A DNA stretch of 64,000 nt from Moesziomyces globuligerus. Its lineage: Eukaryota; Basidiomycota; Ustilaginomycetes; Ustilaginales; Ustilaginaceae. Shown here in pieces: positions 47,026-57,727 of the stretch (the stretch's first letter is position 1; each line of letters starts with the position of its first letter). Under the pieces are notes generated by a model, which was not told where the DNA came from, made no database searches, and worked only from the letters and a program-made list of their open reading frames with translations. The stretch covers positions 248,001-312,000 of the forward strand of contig JARVLF010000016.1 in assembly GCA_030849465.1 (NCBI GenBank), written 5' to 3'. The translations under genes and the position numbers were made by a program.

Positions 47026-49061
47026 CTGCTGCTGCTGTTGTTGCTGCTGTGGTGGTTGTGTTTGAGGCGTCTGCTGCGAGCCAAACGGCTGTCCCTGCTG
47101 CTGCATCTGCTGCTGTGCGGCGTTGGGGCCGCTGCCAGGCTGTTGCGCTTGTCCGCCGTGCGAGCTCGGGTCCTGTGGCGCTGCACTGGAACTCGAGGCT
47201 GATGGCGAAGCAGCTGCTCCAGCAGGGCCGCTCGGCTGGCGCTGCGGCATGCGAGACATCCAGAATTGCTCGAATGCGGAGAGACGATCGCGGTAGAAGG
47301 ACGACAAGCGGTCTGGAACCTCGCCCGGGCTGGGAACGGCGTCCGGTGCCGACTGCGTGCCATCTGGCGGACCGACCCGGAGACCCAAGCGGCTGGCGAT
47401 GACCGCCCAGAAGCCGGGGATCTGCGCAGCACGTTGGGAGCCGCCCGAGTGGATGACAGCTGCAAACAAAGCTTGCAATTCGATGGTCTTGGTTTCGCCG
47501 GGCAGGTTGGAGGATGCGGGACCGACAAAGCTGAGGGAAAGCTGAGGCGGGAAGGGCGTTCCACGTTGAAGCATGAAGTTGCGTACGGTGCCGACAAAGT
47601 CTCGCTTCGGTCCTCCGGCGGCACCAGCGCCCTGCGCCGCGCCGGGCTGCATAGAGGCGCCAGGTGTATTCATCTCAGCGGGATTGAAGCCAGCCGGCTG
47701 TGCTTGCGCTTGCTGCATCGAGTTCTGACCGAAGGAGGATTGCTGCTGCCCTTGCTGCTGGAGCTGGCCAGGATCACCCTGTTGCGATGCTTGGAAATTG
47801 GAGTCCATACCATTCATGGGCTGTTGCGATCCAAGATTGCCTCCCTGCATCATCATGCCCTGCTGCTGCTGCTGCTGTGCTTGTTGCTGTTGTTGCTGCG
47901 GCGGCTGCTGCTGCTGCGGGGGCATCATACCCGGTTGCTGTGGTTGACCGAGCTGGGCGCCTGGAGGAATGTGTGCGCCCATGGACTGGATGGCGGACTG
48001 TTCCATCATCTGCAAACGCTTCAGCTGCGAGGCGAGGTGTTGCTGTGCATTGGTCTTGGTTTGGCCGTCTGGCTGACTGGACATGACGGCCCACTGCCGT
48101 TGCAACGCCGCGATGTTGGCGCGTATTGACTGGAGCATGGACGCGTTGTTGGGTTGCATTTTGGCGTAGGCCGGATTGGCGGACGTCGAAGAGAGCGGGA
48201 TGGAGTGAATGCGAGTTGAGAGCAGCGATGTCAGAATCTATTCAGGACTCGAAAGGGAGGCGAGACCAAAACGCGTGCCGCCAGGGGACGCGGGTATCAA
48301 GGCGCGGAAGAGCAAGAGAGTACGGCCCGTTGCCGCCAGAGGCATCCACGACTTGGTGACGGCTGAGCGATGCAGCGGCTATGCGACGCGTGTTGTGAGA
48401 CGCGATCGCAAAGACACCGCTGCTGTCGTCGCTGTGGCTGTGAATGCGACACGGCGTTGCCAGACCGAACGGTGAAAGGGGACGCGTGGCTGGACGGTTT
48501 ATGGAGCGCGTGCTGGGCCGCCAATGCGCAGGGGCAAAGGTAGAGGGAAGGGACGAGACTCGTGAGGGGAGGGGAAGGGGGATCGGAAGTGTTGTGGAGA
48601 GGGCCCGGGCGGCTAGAACACCGAGGAGAGGTGCGAGATGATGGGTGCGGGAGCAACTCTGAGCAGCGAGCTGGGCTGAGAAGCCGACGAGACGCGCGAC
48701 GGACACGCTGATCGGCCGATTCACGATTCGCGCTCCTCTGCTACCAGCAGAGGCGAGCGACCGATCCCAGTCGGTAAAATGGGGCGATTTTCAGATCAAG
48801 TCTGGCAATCAACCCCCGACTCGACAGCTGAAAATCGAACTGGATCGGATTGGTCTTCGCGGAAGGGCGTTGGAGGCAGCATGGCCTGGAGATTGGAAGA
48901 CTCACCTGAAGTACATGGGCTGCGTTCTGCATCTGCGAGCCTGCCGATGCGGAGGGATCGTTGCCTGTTGGAATGCCCATTGCGCCAGCGCCAGGCTGGG
49001 CACCGGCAGGGAAGCCTTGCTGAGGGAAGCCAAGCGGGAACTGCATGCCCTGCGGATTCAT
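44398..49061 (-). CDS. SWI1: SWI/SNF subunit Swi1 (ARID protein, polyglutamine-rich)
   Basis: ARID DNA-binding subunit of the SWI/SNF nucleosome remodeller. Exons 49061-48906 and 48129-44398 give 1295 aa, joined by a 776-nt phase-0 intron (donor cttcag|gtgagt, acceptor ctccag). Exon 1 encodes a Gly/Pro/Gln-rich start (MNPQGMQFPLGFPQQGFPAG ... NAAHVLQ). A second in-frame ATG at 48159, just inside the intron, would give a 1253-aa form (MQPNNASMLQSIRAN...). The ARID lies early (KRDFVGTVRNFMLQRGTPFP ... QIPGFWAVIASRLGL), followed by ~450 residues of Q-rich sequence with a pure Gln run, then LxR/LEYLPIRRDVHTYGGWDLS and an armadillo-like C-terminal domain (VVIVSNLAGEALMLR, KVLNTEHRLGYCERLAMCLY). 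Such a layout fits fungal Swi1/ARID1. Exon 1 assignment is less certain than the body. Confidence 0.83.
46981..47051. repeat. CAG/CAA trinucleotide repeat (polyglutamine tract of Swi1)
   Basis: Mixed ctg/ttg triplets on the + strand encode an uninterrupted Gln run of over 20 residues in Swi1. Further shorter runs lie at 46740-46770, 47092-47118 and 47861-47925. The alternation of CAG and CAA reduces slippage compared with a pure CAG run. Confidence 0.9.
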
Positions 49062-52000
49062 CCTGGCTCACCGGGTGTGACGTCCTTCTGGGCCAATACG
49101 ATGATGATGGATGCCGCCGAGCACCAAGCCCAGCTTTGGATGCCGGAGTAGGCGCTGTGAAGGATGGGCCAGAGGTCAAGTCAGTGAGTGATTCGGTGAG
49201 CGCGACTCGGGCATTGAACTCTGGTGCATGACCGCAACCTTGCTCGGAGGAGGTGGGAAACGGCGACCTTCCGTGGTCCGGAAGCACGGCGAGAGATAGA
49301 GCATGTTCGGCGGCAGCAAAGACGGATGAGATCGACAGAACGACCGTGCGGCAAAGTCTGGATGCACTCGTCATCTTGGCGACGCTTGGCAAGGTTCGAG
49401 ACTCGCGGAACGGGACGGCGCGGAGCGGCGTCAGAGCCTTCGAAACGAAGATCGCAGGCGAGACGTATGGAGGGGTGTTCCCAGCATCCGCCGACAGCCT
49501 GCTCAGCGGGGTCGAGTGCGGGACCACGCATCGGTACAAGCAGGACGAGGCCGGAAGGCGCGACGGAGCTTGACCAGAATGGAACACGGTCGGAAGGGAG
49601 GAGGGGAAAGTGGAAAGGCAAGGGGCGTGCAATGACGTCCGAGCCCGCATAGTGGATGCAGGGCGGCGCCCAATGTGACAAGCGGCCGGAGGCCATCTGA
49701 CAGCTCACAGACGACGTCAAGGAGATGCGGGTGGTCTGACCGGCAGAAGCGGCACGGAGACTTCCGAGTGGGGCGGGTGCGGGACTGTGTCCGCGACAAG
49801 CAGCATGGGAGGGAGGGCACTGACGACGAGATGTGCCACTGCCAGAGCTTTACCGGCAGAGCCCAGGGTCGGAAGGCACGAGAAGCTGTCAAGAGCAACA
49901 AGCGAGACGCAGCACGGACAGGCAGGCGTAGAGGGTAGCGGAGGGGGAGGATACAGGAACAGGAACGTGCATAGCCACGAAGCTCGGCGCATCCACATCA
50001 GCCGACGCATGAAGGGGAGCGACGCAGGTGGGTTCATGCCATCCGGGCTAACGGCGGCGGAGGGGTCACGGAGGAAGCAGGGAGGGGGGGCAACGTCCGG
50101 ATGCGAGGCATGCATGTGGCGGACGGGATGGGGGGAAGGGGAGCGGACGATCATCACGAAAGCGAATGCACGCGAGCCGAACAAGCTTCGATGACAGGGA
50201 CACTTACCGAGCGGGATCAGCAGGCGGGGCGCTGACGGACGGGAGCGAGGGGCAGCGGGCCGAAAGAAGGAGCGGAGGCAGCTGTCCAGGACGCCGGAGG
50301 TGTGATGGAGTGGCGGAGGCGGTTGGGGCGATAGACAGGCGCTAGCGGCGGGCTGGTCGGGTGAGATGGCGAACGGTGAGATGAATGAAGGAGCACACAG
50401 TTTTCGGGTTTGAGCAGCGGCAAGCGGAGGCGGCAGCGGCGAATTCTGGGCCAAATCGTACGCGGCGCGCTGGCCTTGCGCTCAGCCAGGCGCAGCAGCG
50501 CATGCAGCCGCTGCTGAGCGGAGCGAGCAGACCTCGAAAATCCTGCGTGGAGCGTGGGCGCGTGACGACAGAGGTGGGCGCAGGAGCCGAGCGCATCGAG
50601 CACCGGGCAAGCAAACGCCTGAACTCACTTTGCAGTCCCTGCATCTCTGGAGCGAGCCACACGCGCAAAGGCGCAGCACGCATCGGAGTCTCGGTTGCTT
50701 CGAGACGAATCGTAATCGCATCGCTGGTATGCAGGGCCACACGTCCGCATGCCTTTGCGCAGCAGGCAGTGCGGCTCGCTGCGCTTGTTGCCGTCACGGT
50801 CTCATCAAGCTCAGCTTGGCCTGTGGATCGAGACGGAGCAGAGGTACGGTTTGCGTGGCTGCGGATGCTCTCATCCCGTCTCGTGCTTCCTCGGCGCTCG
50901 CCGAAGATGCGCGCGCTCCGGGCAGCCAGCTGGCCAGCCATGTTTTATCACGCTGTGCCCCTTCCCTTCCAGCGTGCTATCACAGGCTGAGAGGAGCGTG
51001 GACGGGCTCTGCGCTGCGCCTCTCCTCGACGGATCTGCCGATCTCGGGTGGGAGAAGGAGTGCCACGCTCGCTCCCCTTTCGAGGGTTTCGGGCAGGTCT
51101 CGGAACAGGGAGCAGCCGTTTGCCTCCTGGACTACTTGCAGGCAGCATCAACGGGTGGGTTAGGGTGCCCTTGCGGGTGAATGGGACGAGTACGAGCGAG
51201 AGAGCGCCAAGCGGCCAAGCAGGTAAAGTAGGCCAAGCCAGATGCGCTTATGCATCTCAGCTCGTCAGCCCGGCCAGGTGGCTTTTTTCGCTCTCCGACC
51301 CTGGCACCTGTCGTCGGTGCCTCTTCCTTCTCGAAACCAGCTGCCGATTGAGCCGATACCTGGCCGCCCTGGGCTGTAAACTTTTCGGACTGTACCATGC
51401 GATGGCAGCTCGGATGTCCCGGCAGTCCAAACTGTATCTCACTCGCCGTAGTTCAGTCGCGGCAGCTTCAAACGACCAAACAGACATCTGCCGATTCCGT
51501 CTCTCCCTAGCGGCGCCTTCCGTGCGATACAAAGACAGCGTTCGGACACTCATGGTCAGGTGCAAGTTCGAGCTTGCGATCAAAGAGCCTCGGAGACAAG
51601 ACGTGCTCTGTACTATGTTTTGGCGAGTTTCTTTCGGTGCCTTTTTTCTCGGCCCCTTTTTTTCCGACTGGATGCAGCGGCTTCCTGAAGCACCTACCGA
51701 TCATTCACATTGCCCTCTCAACCCCACGTCATGAAGGTACCAACTCGGGCAAGCTTGAGCGTAGCATGATAGCCATTTGTGTAACGTCCGAATGGAAGGT
51801 CAGGGGCGGCTTTCCTTAGGAGGCCGACCGACAGGTCTGCGTTGCCATGACCTTGGTCAGAGAGGAGGGGGCGGCCCGATATGGATCGCAGCATGAAGAG
51901 ATCTTTCTTCCCGATGAAATCACAAGTGATCTGAAGGGGAGACTCCGGCAGCAAAAGGTGCTGACCTGACCGAACCTCTAAAATCCCGAAGACGGCTGAG

Positions 52001-52373
52001 CTCAGCCGCGCGCCCAGCCAAGCACGGCAGCAGGGCCTGTAACGCGCCACCCAGAGCAGCAAAAGACTCGACTCGCAGCCTCGCTTGGAAACGCAGATGG
52101 CTCTTCTCCACTCAGCGCGCCGGCTCAATCGAGCGAGTCGAGCCACGACACAGCTTCACATCTTCCTCGACCTCTACTCCCTACATCACCACCAATATCT
52201 CCAGCATTGCCTGACCTTCGATCCATCCCACCAAGCGGATCACACGCTCGCACCCTTATTCTGCACCCCAGCCGCGTGCATCGGGTCTGGACCTGGACTC
52301 CCACCCAACTACTTGCCGCCACTCCATCGCTTGGGCCCTGTCCCGGTCGTGACGCCTCACAGCACAGCTAGCA
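49062..52373. other. Longest gene-free stretch: divergent upstream regions of SWI1 and AFG3
   Basis: 3.3 kb without a supportable protein-coding gene. On the minus strand a pyrimidine-rich segment near 50210-50330 precedes a good donor (tcg|gtaagtg at 50207), and ttcacag at 49155-49161 is a good acceptor with an upstream actgac branch. This suggests a long 5'-UTR intron for SWI1 (49155-50207). On the plus strand the ~250 bp before AFG3 is C/A/T-rich leader. Frames of 100-280 codons here lack domains and change strand and phase at random. Confidence 0.4.
49155..50207 (-). other. Candidate 5'-UTR intron of SWI1
   Basis: Minus-strand donor cccgctcg|gtaagtgtcc and acceptor cccatccttcacag|cgcc, with gactgac shortly upstream as branch site, would leave a 93-nt leader exon directly before the ATG at 49061. 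Purely sequence-based; no transcript evidence. Confidence 0.35.
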
Positions 52374-54962
52374 ATGCTGCGCTCCATAAGCTCGCGGTCG
52401 GCCGCCGGACGCTTCGGCCTTGCATCGTCGCGTTCGGCGCAGCTCTCATCGGCACTGCCTCCCACCACCTCCACTCGCGCCGCTCGCTCCTTCACCCAAC
52501 TCACAGCTTCCCGATCGCACATCGCCTCCGCCTCCAGATCTAGCGCCCTCAAGCTCGCACTCCCCAAGTCTGCACTCTCCCTCCAGACGAGGCTGTATGC
52601 GACGCCAGCCGAAGATGGTGACAAGAAGAATCGATCCGCCCAGGAGCCCGACGAGGATGAGAAGAAGAAGAAGGACTTCGAAGAGTCGGTAGAGCGAGGC
52701 CTCAAGGAGGCACGCCAGGGCAAGGCGTCCGGAAGTCTTCCCGAAAACCTCAAGCAATTCTTCGACAGCGACGATAAGAAGGCTGGAGCTTCCAAGAGCG
52801 ACAAGGAACCCGCTCGCGACGAGGACGACGAGGTCGCCGACAAGAAGAAGAAGAAGGCCGACAAGTCGTCCTCCGGCGCCAACGGCTCCGCCGGCAGCGG
52901 CGGTCCCAACGGCCAGTACACCGAGATCCGCATCAACGCCAACACGATCTTCGCCACCATCGTCTCAACCTACCTCCTCTACCGCCTCACCTCGCCCGAC
53001 CAGCCCAGCCGCGAGATCACTTGGCAGGAGTTCCGCACCGCCTTCCTCGACAAGGGCCTCGTCGACCGTCTGGTAGTGGTCAACCGCTCCAAGGTCAAGG
53101 TCTACCTCCACTCGAACGCCATCGGTTCCATGTATCCCTCGTCGTCGGGCAGCTCGAGCAGCTCCGCGAGCGGCAGTGGCCACGCGGCTTACTGGTTCAG
53201 CGTCGGCTCCGTCGAGGCCTTCGAGCGACGTCTCGACGAGGCTCAGCGCGAGCTCGACATTCCCGCCAACGAGAGGATCCCCGTCTCCTACCACGAGGAG
53301 ATCTCCACGGCCTCCACCCTCCTCCACTTTGCTCCCACGCTGCTCATCGCCGGTCTCCTCTTCTGGATGTCGCGTCGTGCCGCTGGCGGTGCCATGGGTG
53401 GCGGCGGCGGCGGCGGTCCCGGCGGCATCTTCGGCATCGGCAAGAGCCGTGCCAAGATGTTCAACCAGGAGACCGACGTCAAGACCAAGTTCAAGAACGT
53501 CGCCGGCATGGACGAGGCCAAGGAGGAGATCATGGAGTTTGTCAACTTCCTCAAGAACCCCGAGAAGTACGAGAAGCTCGGTGCCAAGATCCCGCGAGGC
53601 GCCATCCTCTCCGGACCGCCCGGTACGGGTAAGACGCTGCTGGCCAAGGCCACGGCGGGCGAGGCCAAGGTGCCATTCCTGTCCGTGTCCGGCTCCGAAT
53701 TCGTCGAGATGTTTGTCGGTGTCGGACCGAGCCGAGTGCGCGACATGTTCGCCAACGCCAAGAAGCACGCGCCCTGCATCATCTTCATCGACGAGATCGA
53801 CGCCATCGGCAAGAGCCGTGGCAAGGGCGGCAACTTTGGCGGCAACGACGAGCGCGAGTCGACGCTCAACGAGCTGCTCGTCCAGATGGACGGTTTCGGC
53901 ACCGAGGAGCACGTCGTCGTGCTTGCCGGTACCAACCGACCGGATGTGCTCGACGCCGCGCTCATGCGACCGGGCCGATTCGACCGACACATCGCCATCG
54001 ACCGCCCGGACATCTCGGGTCGCAAGGATATCTTCCTCGTCCACCTCAAGCCGCTCACGCTCCACACGTCCACCGACCGCGATCTGCTCGCCGAGAAGCT
54101 GAGCACCCTCACACCCGGCTTCAGCGGTGCGGACGTGGCCAACGTCTGCAACGAGGCGGCGCTCATCGCGGCGCGCGGCGGCGCCGAGTCGATCGAGGAG
54201 CACCACTTTGAGTCGGCCATCGAGCGAGTCATCGCTGGTCTCGAGAAGAAGTCGCGCGTGCTCTCGCCCGAGGAGAAGAAGACGGTGGCGTACCACGAGG
54301 CCGGCCACGCCGTGTGCGGCTGGTTCCTCGAGCACGCCGATCCGCTGCTCAAGGTGTCGATCATCCCGCGTGGCGTCGGTGCGCTGGGTTATGCGCAGTA
54401 TCTGCCCAAGGAGCGCTACCTGTTTTCGACCGAGCAGCTGCTCGACCGCATGTGCATGACGCTCGGCGGTCGTGTTTCGGAGGAGATCTTCTTCACCACC
54501 ATCACCACGGGTGCGCAGGACGACCTGTCCAAGATCACGCGCATGGCGTTCGAGATCTGCGCCTCGTACGGCATGAACAAGGAGCTGGGCCCGATCAGCT
54601 ACCGCACGGAGCAGGAGTCGATGCACAAGCCCTACTCGGAGCGCACGGGCGAGATGCTGGACCTCGAGGTGCGCAAGATGGTGGCCGAGGCGCACAAGAG
54701 GACGACGCAGCTGCTCGAGGAGCACCGCGGCGATGTCGAGAAGGTGGCCAAGCTGCTCTTAGAGAAGGAGGTGATCACGCGCGAGGACATGCGTAACCTC
54801 CTGGGTCCCAGGCCGTTCAGCCATGCCGACGAGGCGGACCAGTACCTGGACAAGAAGGGCAGGTTGAAGCGCAAGGGCGAGATCTCGGCACCTCCCCCGC
54901 CGCCCGAGGATCTGCCTACGCCTGGCCTCGCCGCCTCCAAGGTCCAAGAGTCCAAGCTTTAG
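52374..54962 (+). CDS. AFG3: Mitochondrial m-AAA protease subunit Afg3 (Yta10/AFG3L2 type)
   Basis: Inner-membrane ATP-dependent metalloprotease that degrades misfolded membrane proteins and processes mitoribosomal and other precursors. Single exon, 862 aa. N-terminal presequence rich in Arg/Ser ([20 protein letters not shown]), a charged linker with Lys/Asp/Glu runs, then TM1 ([18 protein letters not shown], about 186) and TM2 ([17 protein letters not shown], about 318) flanking an intermembrane-space domain. A Gly run ([14 protein letters not shown]) leads into the AAA domain: Walker [14 protein letters not shown] (about 412), Walker [16 protein letters not shown], second region of homology [19 protein letters not shown]. 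The protease site is HEAGH (about 640), with the third zinc ligand probably in the downstream [10 protein letters not shown] region. The C-terminal LLGPRPF matches Afg3. Convergent with the FH3 gene. Confidence 0.93.
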   Translation: MLRSISSRSAAGRFGLASSRSAQLSSALPPTTSTRAARSFTQLTASRSHIASASRSSALKLALPKSALSLQTRLYATPAEDGDKKNRSAQEPDEDEKKKKDFEESVERGLKEARQGKASGSLPENLKQFFDSDDKKAGASKSDKEPARDEDDEVADKKKKKADKSSSGANGSAGSGGPNGQYTEIRINANTIFATIVSTYLLYRLTSPDQPSREITWQEFRTAFLDKGLVDRLVVVNRSKVKVYLHSNAIGSMYPSSSGSSSSSASGSGHAAYWFSVGSVEAFERRLDEAQRELDIPANERIPVSYHEEISTASTLLHFAPTLLIAGLLFWMSRRAAGGAMGGGGGGGPGGIFGIGKSRAKMFNQETDVKTKFKNVAGMDEAKEEIMEFVNFLKNPEKYEKLGAKIPRGAILSGPPGTGKTLLAKATAGEAKVPFLSVSGSEFVEMFVGVGPSRVRDMFANAKKHAPCIIFIDEIDAIGKSRGKGGNFGGNDERESTLNELLVQMDGFGTEEHVVVLAGTNRPDVLDAALMRPGRFDRHIAIDRPDISGRKDIFLVHLKPLTLHTSTDRDLLAEKLSTLTPGFSGADVANVCNEAALIAARGGAESIEEHHFESAIERVIAGLEKKSRVLSPEEKKTVAYHEAGHAVCGWFLEHADPLLKVSIIPRGVGALGYAQYLPKERYLFSTEQLLDRMCMTLGGRVSEEIFFTTITTGAQDDLSKITRMAFEICASYGMNKELGPISYRTEQESMHKPYSERTGEMLDLEVRKMVAEAHKRTTQLLEEHRGDVEKVAKLLLEKEVITREDMRNLLGPRPFSHADEADQYLDKKGRLKRKGEISAPPPPPEDLPTPGLAASKVQESKL

Positions 54963-55159
54963 ATTGGCATCTCCCCTGTATTGTCGTATTGGTCTCCGGT
55001 CGCGTTCCATCACAACTCTCTTTGCTCTCAGACACCGCACTCATCTCTAGAATGTGTTGGTCCTGAAATGTGGATGAAGGACGTGCGAATTCGAAGCGGT
55101 AGAAGGATGCACGAAGATACGAAGTAGATGCGAATGAACGAAATGACGATGGGCGAGGG

Positions 55160-57727
55160 TCAACGGAGGTGGGAAGGTTTGGGTCGCTGGGCGGCTGAGT
55201 TGGGGTGAGGCTGGTGGGAGATGGATCTGCTTTCCCATTTCTGGACTGCCGAGGTGACGAGGGAGCCCTTGGGACGGTCCGGATTGGTGGGGGGTTTGAG
55301 ATCCTGGGCGACGGCTTCGGAGAGACCGAGGATGCGCTTGGATGTGGACGATGAGGGCATTCCGGGCGAGGGAGGCGCGGGCGCTTCGGTGGGGGGAGCG
55401 ACAAAGAATTGGCTATCCATTCGACGATCGAATCCAACCACCTCGACTTCACGTCCAGTCTCAAAGTCCCAGCCCCCATCCGCGGGCGCAGGCGAAGAAG
55501 CAGTCGGGACGAGAGCACGGTCGCGTTTGCTGGGCGACTGAGACGCCGATCGCATCGCGTTGGATCGACTCACCGTCGCCACTCCGCCGCCTTGCGCGTG
55601 GACGCTGGGCTGGAAAGACGACTGACGTACCGGTGCAGATGGGGCGATGAACGCGCCTGCCATCCCGTACCCCGCATGCGACTGCGCAGCTGCGGTCGGC
55701 ACTGACCTCGCCTGCGAGCTCGGCAGCTCGAGCGGCGGCAACAGCGGCGCCGTCTTCAACTTGGGACTCTCAATCCAGTCCTTGAGATGGTACGGGATCG
55801 CATGCCCCGCCTGGCTCGCCAAGCTGAGATACCTCGCCAGCTCGAGGTGCGTCGTCGGATAGTAGTGCTGCGACGCTCTGCGCAGCGTCGCCAGCACCCT
55901 CTCGATCCCCGAGGCGAACAGGTTCTCGTGGAACTCGGCGGCGGACATCTCTGGCCTCGGCAGCTGATGCGGCTTGACCTGCACCAGCACGCTCGCCAGC
56001 GCATTGATGAGACGCAGATGCGCGGTCAGATACGCCATGGCCTCGAACTCGACACCGCCCGTCATGCCTCCGGGCACCTTGGGCCCCTGGATGGAATCGA
56101 TGCGGTCGTGCAGCTCTTCGTAGCGCCAAAAGAGGTTCTGCGAGTGGCAGAAGATCCAGAAGTAGTCGCGGCAGACGCCGGCGATCTCGACGACGTAGGT
56201 CTTGAAGACGCGCGGCGCATGCGTCTGCTTGATAAAGTCGACCACCGCCTCCTTGGCCGGATCGCACGGATTGCGGAGCAGCTCGACGAGGTAGTTGAGC
56301 GACGAGTGCGAGTGCGCCTGCGACGCCGGCAGCTGCAGGTCGAGCAGGATCGCGAGCAGCTCGACGAGGAGCTTGCGCGTCGCCAGGTCGCCGGGCTTCT
56401 TGTCCGAGAAGAGGAGCTCCACCAGCTGACGGAACGGCCTCGGCGCACGCGACGCCAGCGCCTCGCGGCCGACTTCGGTGGTGCTGAGCGCGACAAAGCA
56501 GCGCAGGAGCTCGTGGAGGAGCATGTCGTCGTGCTGCTCCTCGCGCCACTCCATGGCCAGCAGCTCGTCGAGCCTCGTCAGCATGGCCGCGTAGCCGGCA
56601 CATTCGGGCGCGATGAACGCCGAGATCCACGCGGGCGACTCGGCGGCCAGCACGGCGCGCATGCGCTTGACGCGCGCAACGTCGATGCGGCTGGCCTCGG
56701 TGCACTTGAGCATGGTGGCGAAGCTCTCGGGCGTCTCCTTGCCGAACGATGCGGCAACGTCCTTGCCGAATGACATGGAGCGCGGGCGCAGCGTCGAGGG
56801 CGTGCTGCCCGCGGCCGAGCCGGCGAGCGAGACGAACGAGCCGCCCTGGCCAAGGTTTGGGGTGGATTTCTTGAATGCGTCGCGGATGGCGCTGCGCGAG
56901 GTGCTGCTCGGCTGCTTGGTATGGCCTGCGGAGCCAGACGAGGCCGAATCGAGGGAGCCAGCCGAAACCTGGCGAGCGGGCCCGGACCCAAACAGCTGAG
57001 CGGTGTTGGGGGGCGCCATGAGCTCGGCAGCGTCAGCAGCAGATGTGGCGTAGTTGGCGGCGGCGTCGTGGCCGAGCAGCGGGGAAGCGACGTGGACCGA
57101 AGCAGGTCGTGAGCCCGCACGAGCCTTGAGCAAATCAGGGATGGGCATGCGCTTGGTCGGAGAAGAAGGCGTCGAGCCTGCGGCCTCTCCGAGACCAAAA
57201 GCAGCGAGGCTCAGCGTGGCCTGGCCCTGCAGCATGGATGCCTTGACGGTCGAATTGAGCGCGAGCAGCTTGCGGCGGAGGTCGGGCTGCACCTGCAGCT
57301 CGTCGAGCAGATCGACAAAGTCGGCGTCGATCTGCTCCGGAGTGCGCGTGGCTGCGTACGGCTGCGGAGCCTCCGCCTGGTTGTTGAGCGTGTCGGTCTT
57401 GTCTTTACCAAAGAGACGGCTGCGACTGCGGCTGCGGCTGCGGAGTCCCTTCTTTGTTGGGCTCGACGACGTAGCGAGCCGCGAACGCGAGTCTCGCTCC
57501 GAGGGCTCGGGCGAGGTGCCGCGCAGACGGAACTTGGGATCGATGTTCACGGGCTGCGCCTTGGTGGGCGAGCTGAATCGGCCCCTCTCCGACGCGTGTG
57601 GCTGCGGCGAGAGGGGCTCGTTCTCCTTGCCACGCTGAGGATCGGACGAGCCGGAGAAGCCAGAGTGCTGGCGCGAGTACTGGCCTGGTCGGATGCGGGC
57701 CGACTCGACGGGCATGGCGGCGGCCAT
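55160..57727 (-). CDS. Formin-N-terminus-like GBD/FH3 protein without an FH2 domain
   Basis: Single exon, 855 aa from the ATG at 57727 (MAAAMPVESARI). Residues 1-115 are disordered with Ser/Arg clusters (KKGLRSRSRSRSRLFGKD). An armadillo-like region follows, resembling the Rho-GTPase-binding/FH3 part of diaphanous formins: DFVDLLDELQVQPDLRRKLL (about 124), then TPESFATMLKCTEASRIDVA, LLHELLRCFVALSTTEVGRE, LVELLAILLDLQLPAS, LNYLVELLRNP and VCRDYFWIFCHSQNLFWRYE. In formins the same architecture precedes FH1-FH2, but here a Ser/Pro-rich tail follows and the protein stops, with no proline-rich FH1 or actin-binding FH2. It may be a Rho/Cdc42 effector or scaffold; that is inference from fold resemblance. 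It ends 198 bp from AFG3. Confidence 0.62.
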   Translation of the reverse strand: MAAAMPVESARIRPGQYSRQHSGFSGSSDPQRGKENEPLSPQPHASERGRFSSPTKAQPVNIDPKFRLRGTSPEPSERDSRSRLATSSSPTKKGLRSRSRSRSRLFGKDKTDTLNNQAEAPQPYAATRTPEQIDADFVDLLDELQVQPDLRRKLLALNSTVKASMLQGQATLSLAAFGLGEAAGSTPSSPTKRMPIPDLLKARAGSRPASVHVASPLLGHDAAANYATSAADAAELMAPPNTAQLFGSGPARQVSAGSLDSASSGSAGHTKQPSSTSRSAIRDAFKKSTPNLGQGGSFVSLAGSAAGSTPSTLRPRSMSFGKDVAASFGKETPESFATMLKCTEASRIDVARVKRMRAVLAAESPAWISAFIAPECAGYAAMLTRLDELLAMEWREEQHDDMLLHELLRCFVALSTTEVGREALASRAPRPFRQLVELLFSDKKPGDLATRKLLVELLAILLDLQLPASQAHSHSSLNYLVELLRNPCDPAKEAVVDFIKQTHAPRVFKTYVVEIAGVCRDYFWIFCHSQNLFWRYEELHDRIDSIQGPKVPGGMTGGVEFEAMAYLTAHLRLINALASVLVQVKPHQLPRPEMSAAEFHENLFASGIERVLATLRRASQHYYPTTHLELARYLSLASQAGHAIPYHLKDWIESPKLKTAPLLPPLELPSSQARSVPTAAAQSHAGYGMAGAFIAPSAPVRQSSFQPSVHAQGGGVATVSRSNAMRSASQSPSKRDRALVPTASSPAPADGGWDFETGREVEVVGFDRRMDSQFFVAPPTEAPAPPSPGMPSSSTSKRILGLSEAVAQDLKPPTNPDRPKGSLVTSAVQKWESRSISHQPHPNSAAQRPKPSHLR

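Noticed and set aside
48796..49650. 284-codon minus-strand frame covering the SWI1 upstream region
   Set aside because: It overlaps SWI1 exon 1 in a different phase and shows no family features; the exon 1 frame has the Gln/Pro/Gly character of the rest of Swi1.
52965..54725. 586-codon minus-strand frame opposite AFG3
   Set aside because: Antisense shadow of the AAA protease; composition (His/Arg/Leu/Val) follows from complemented codons.
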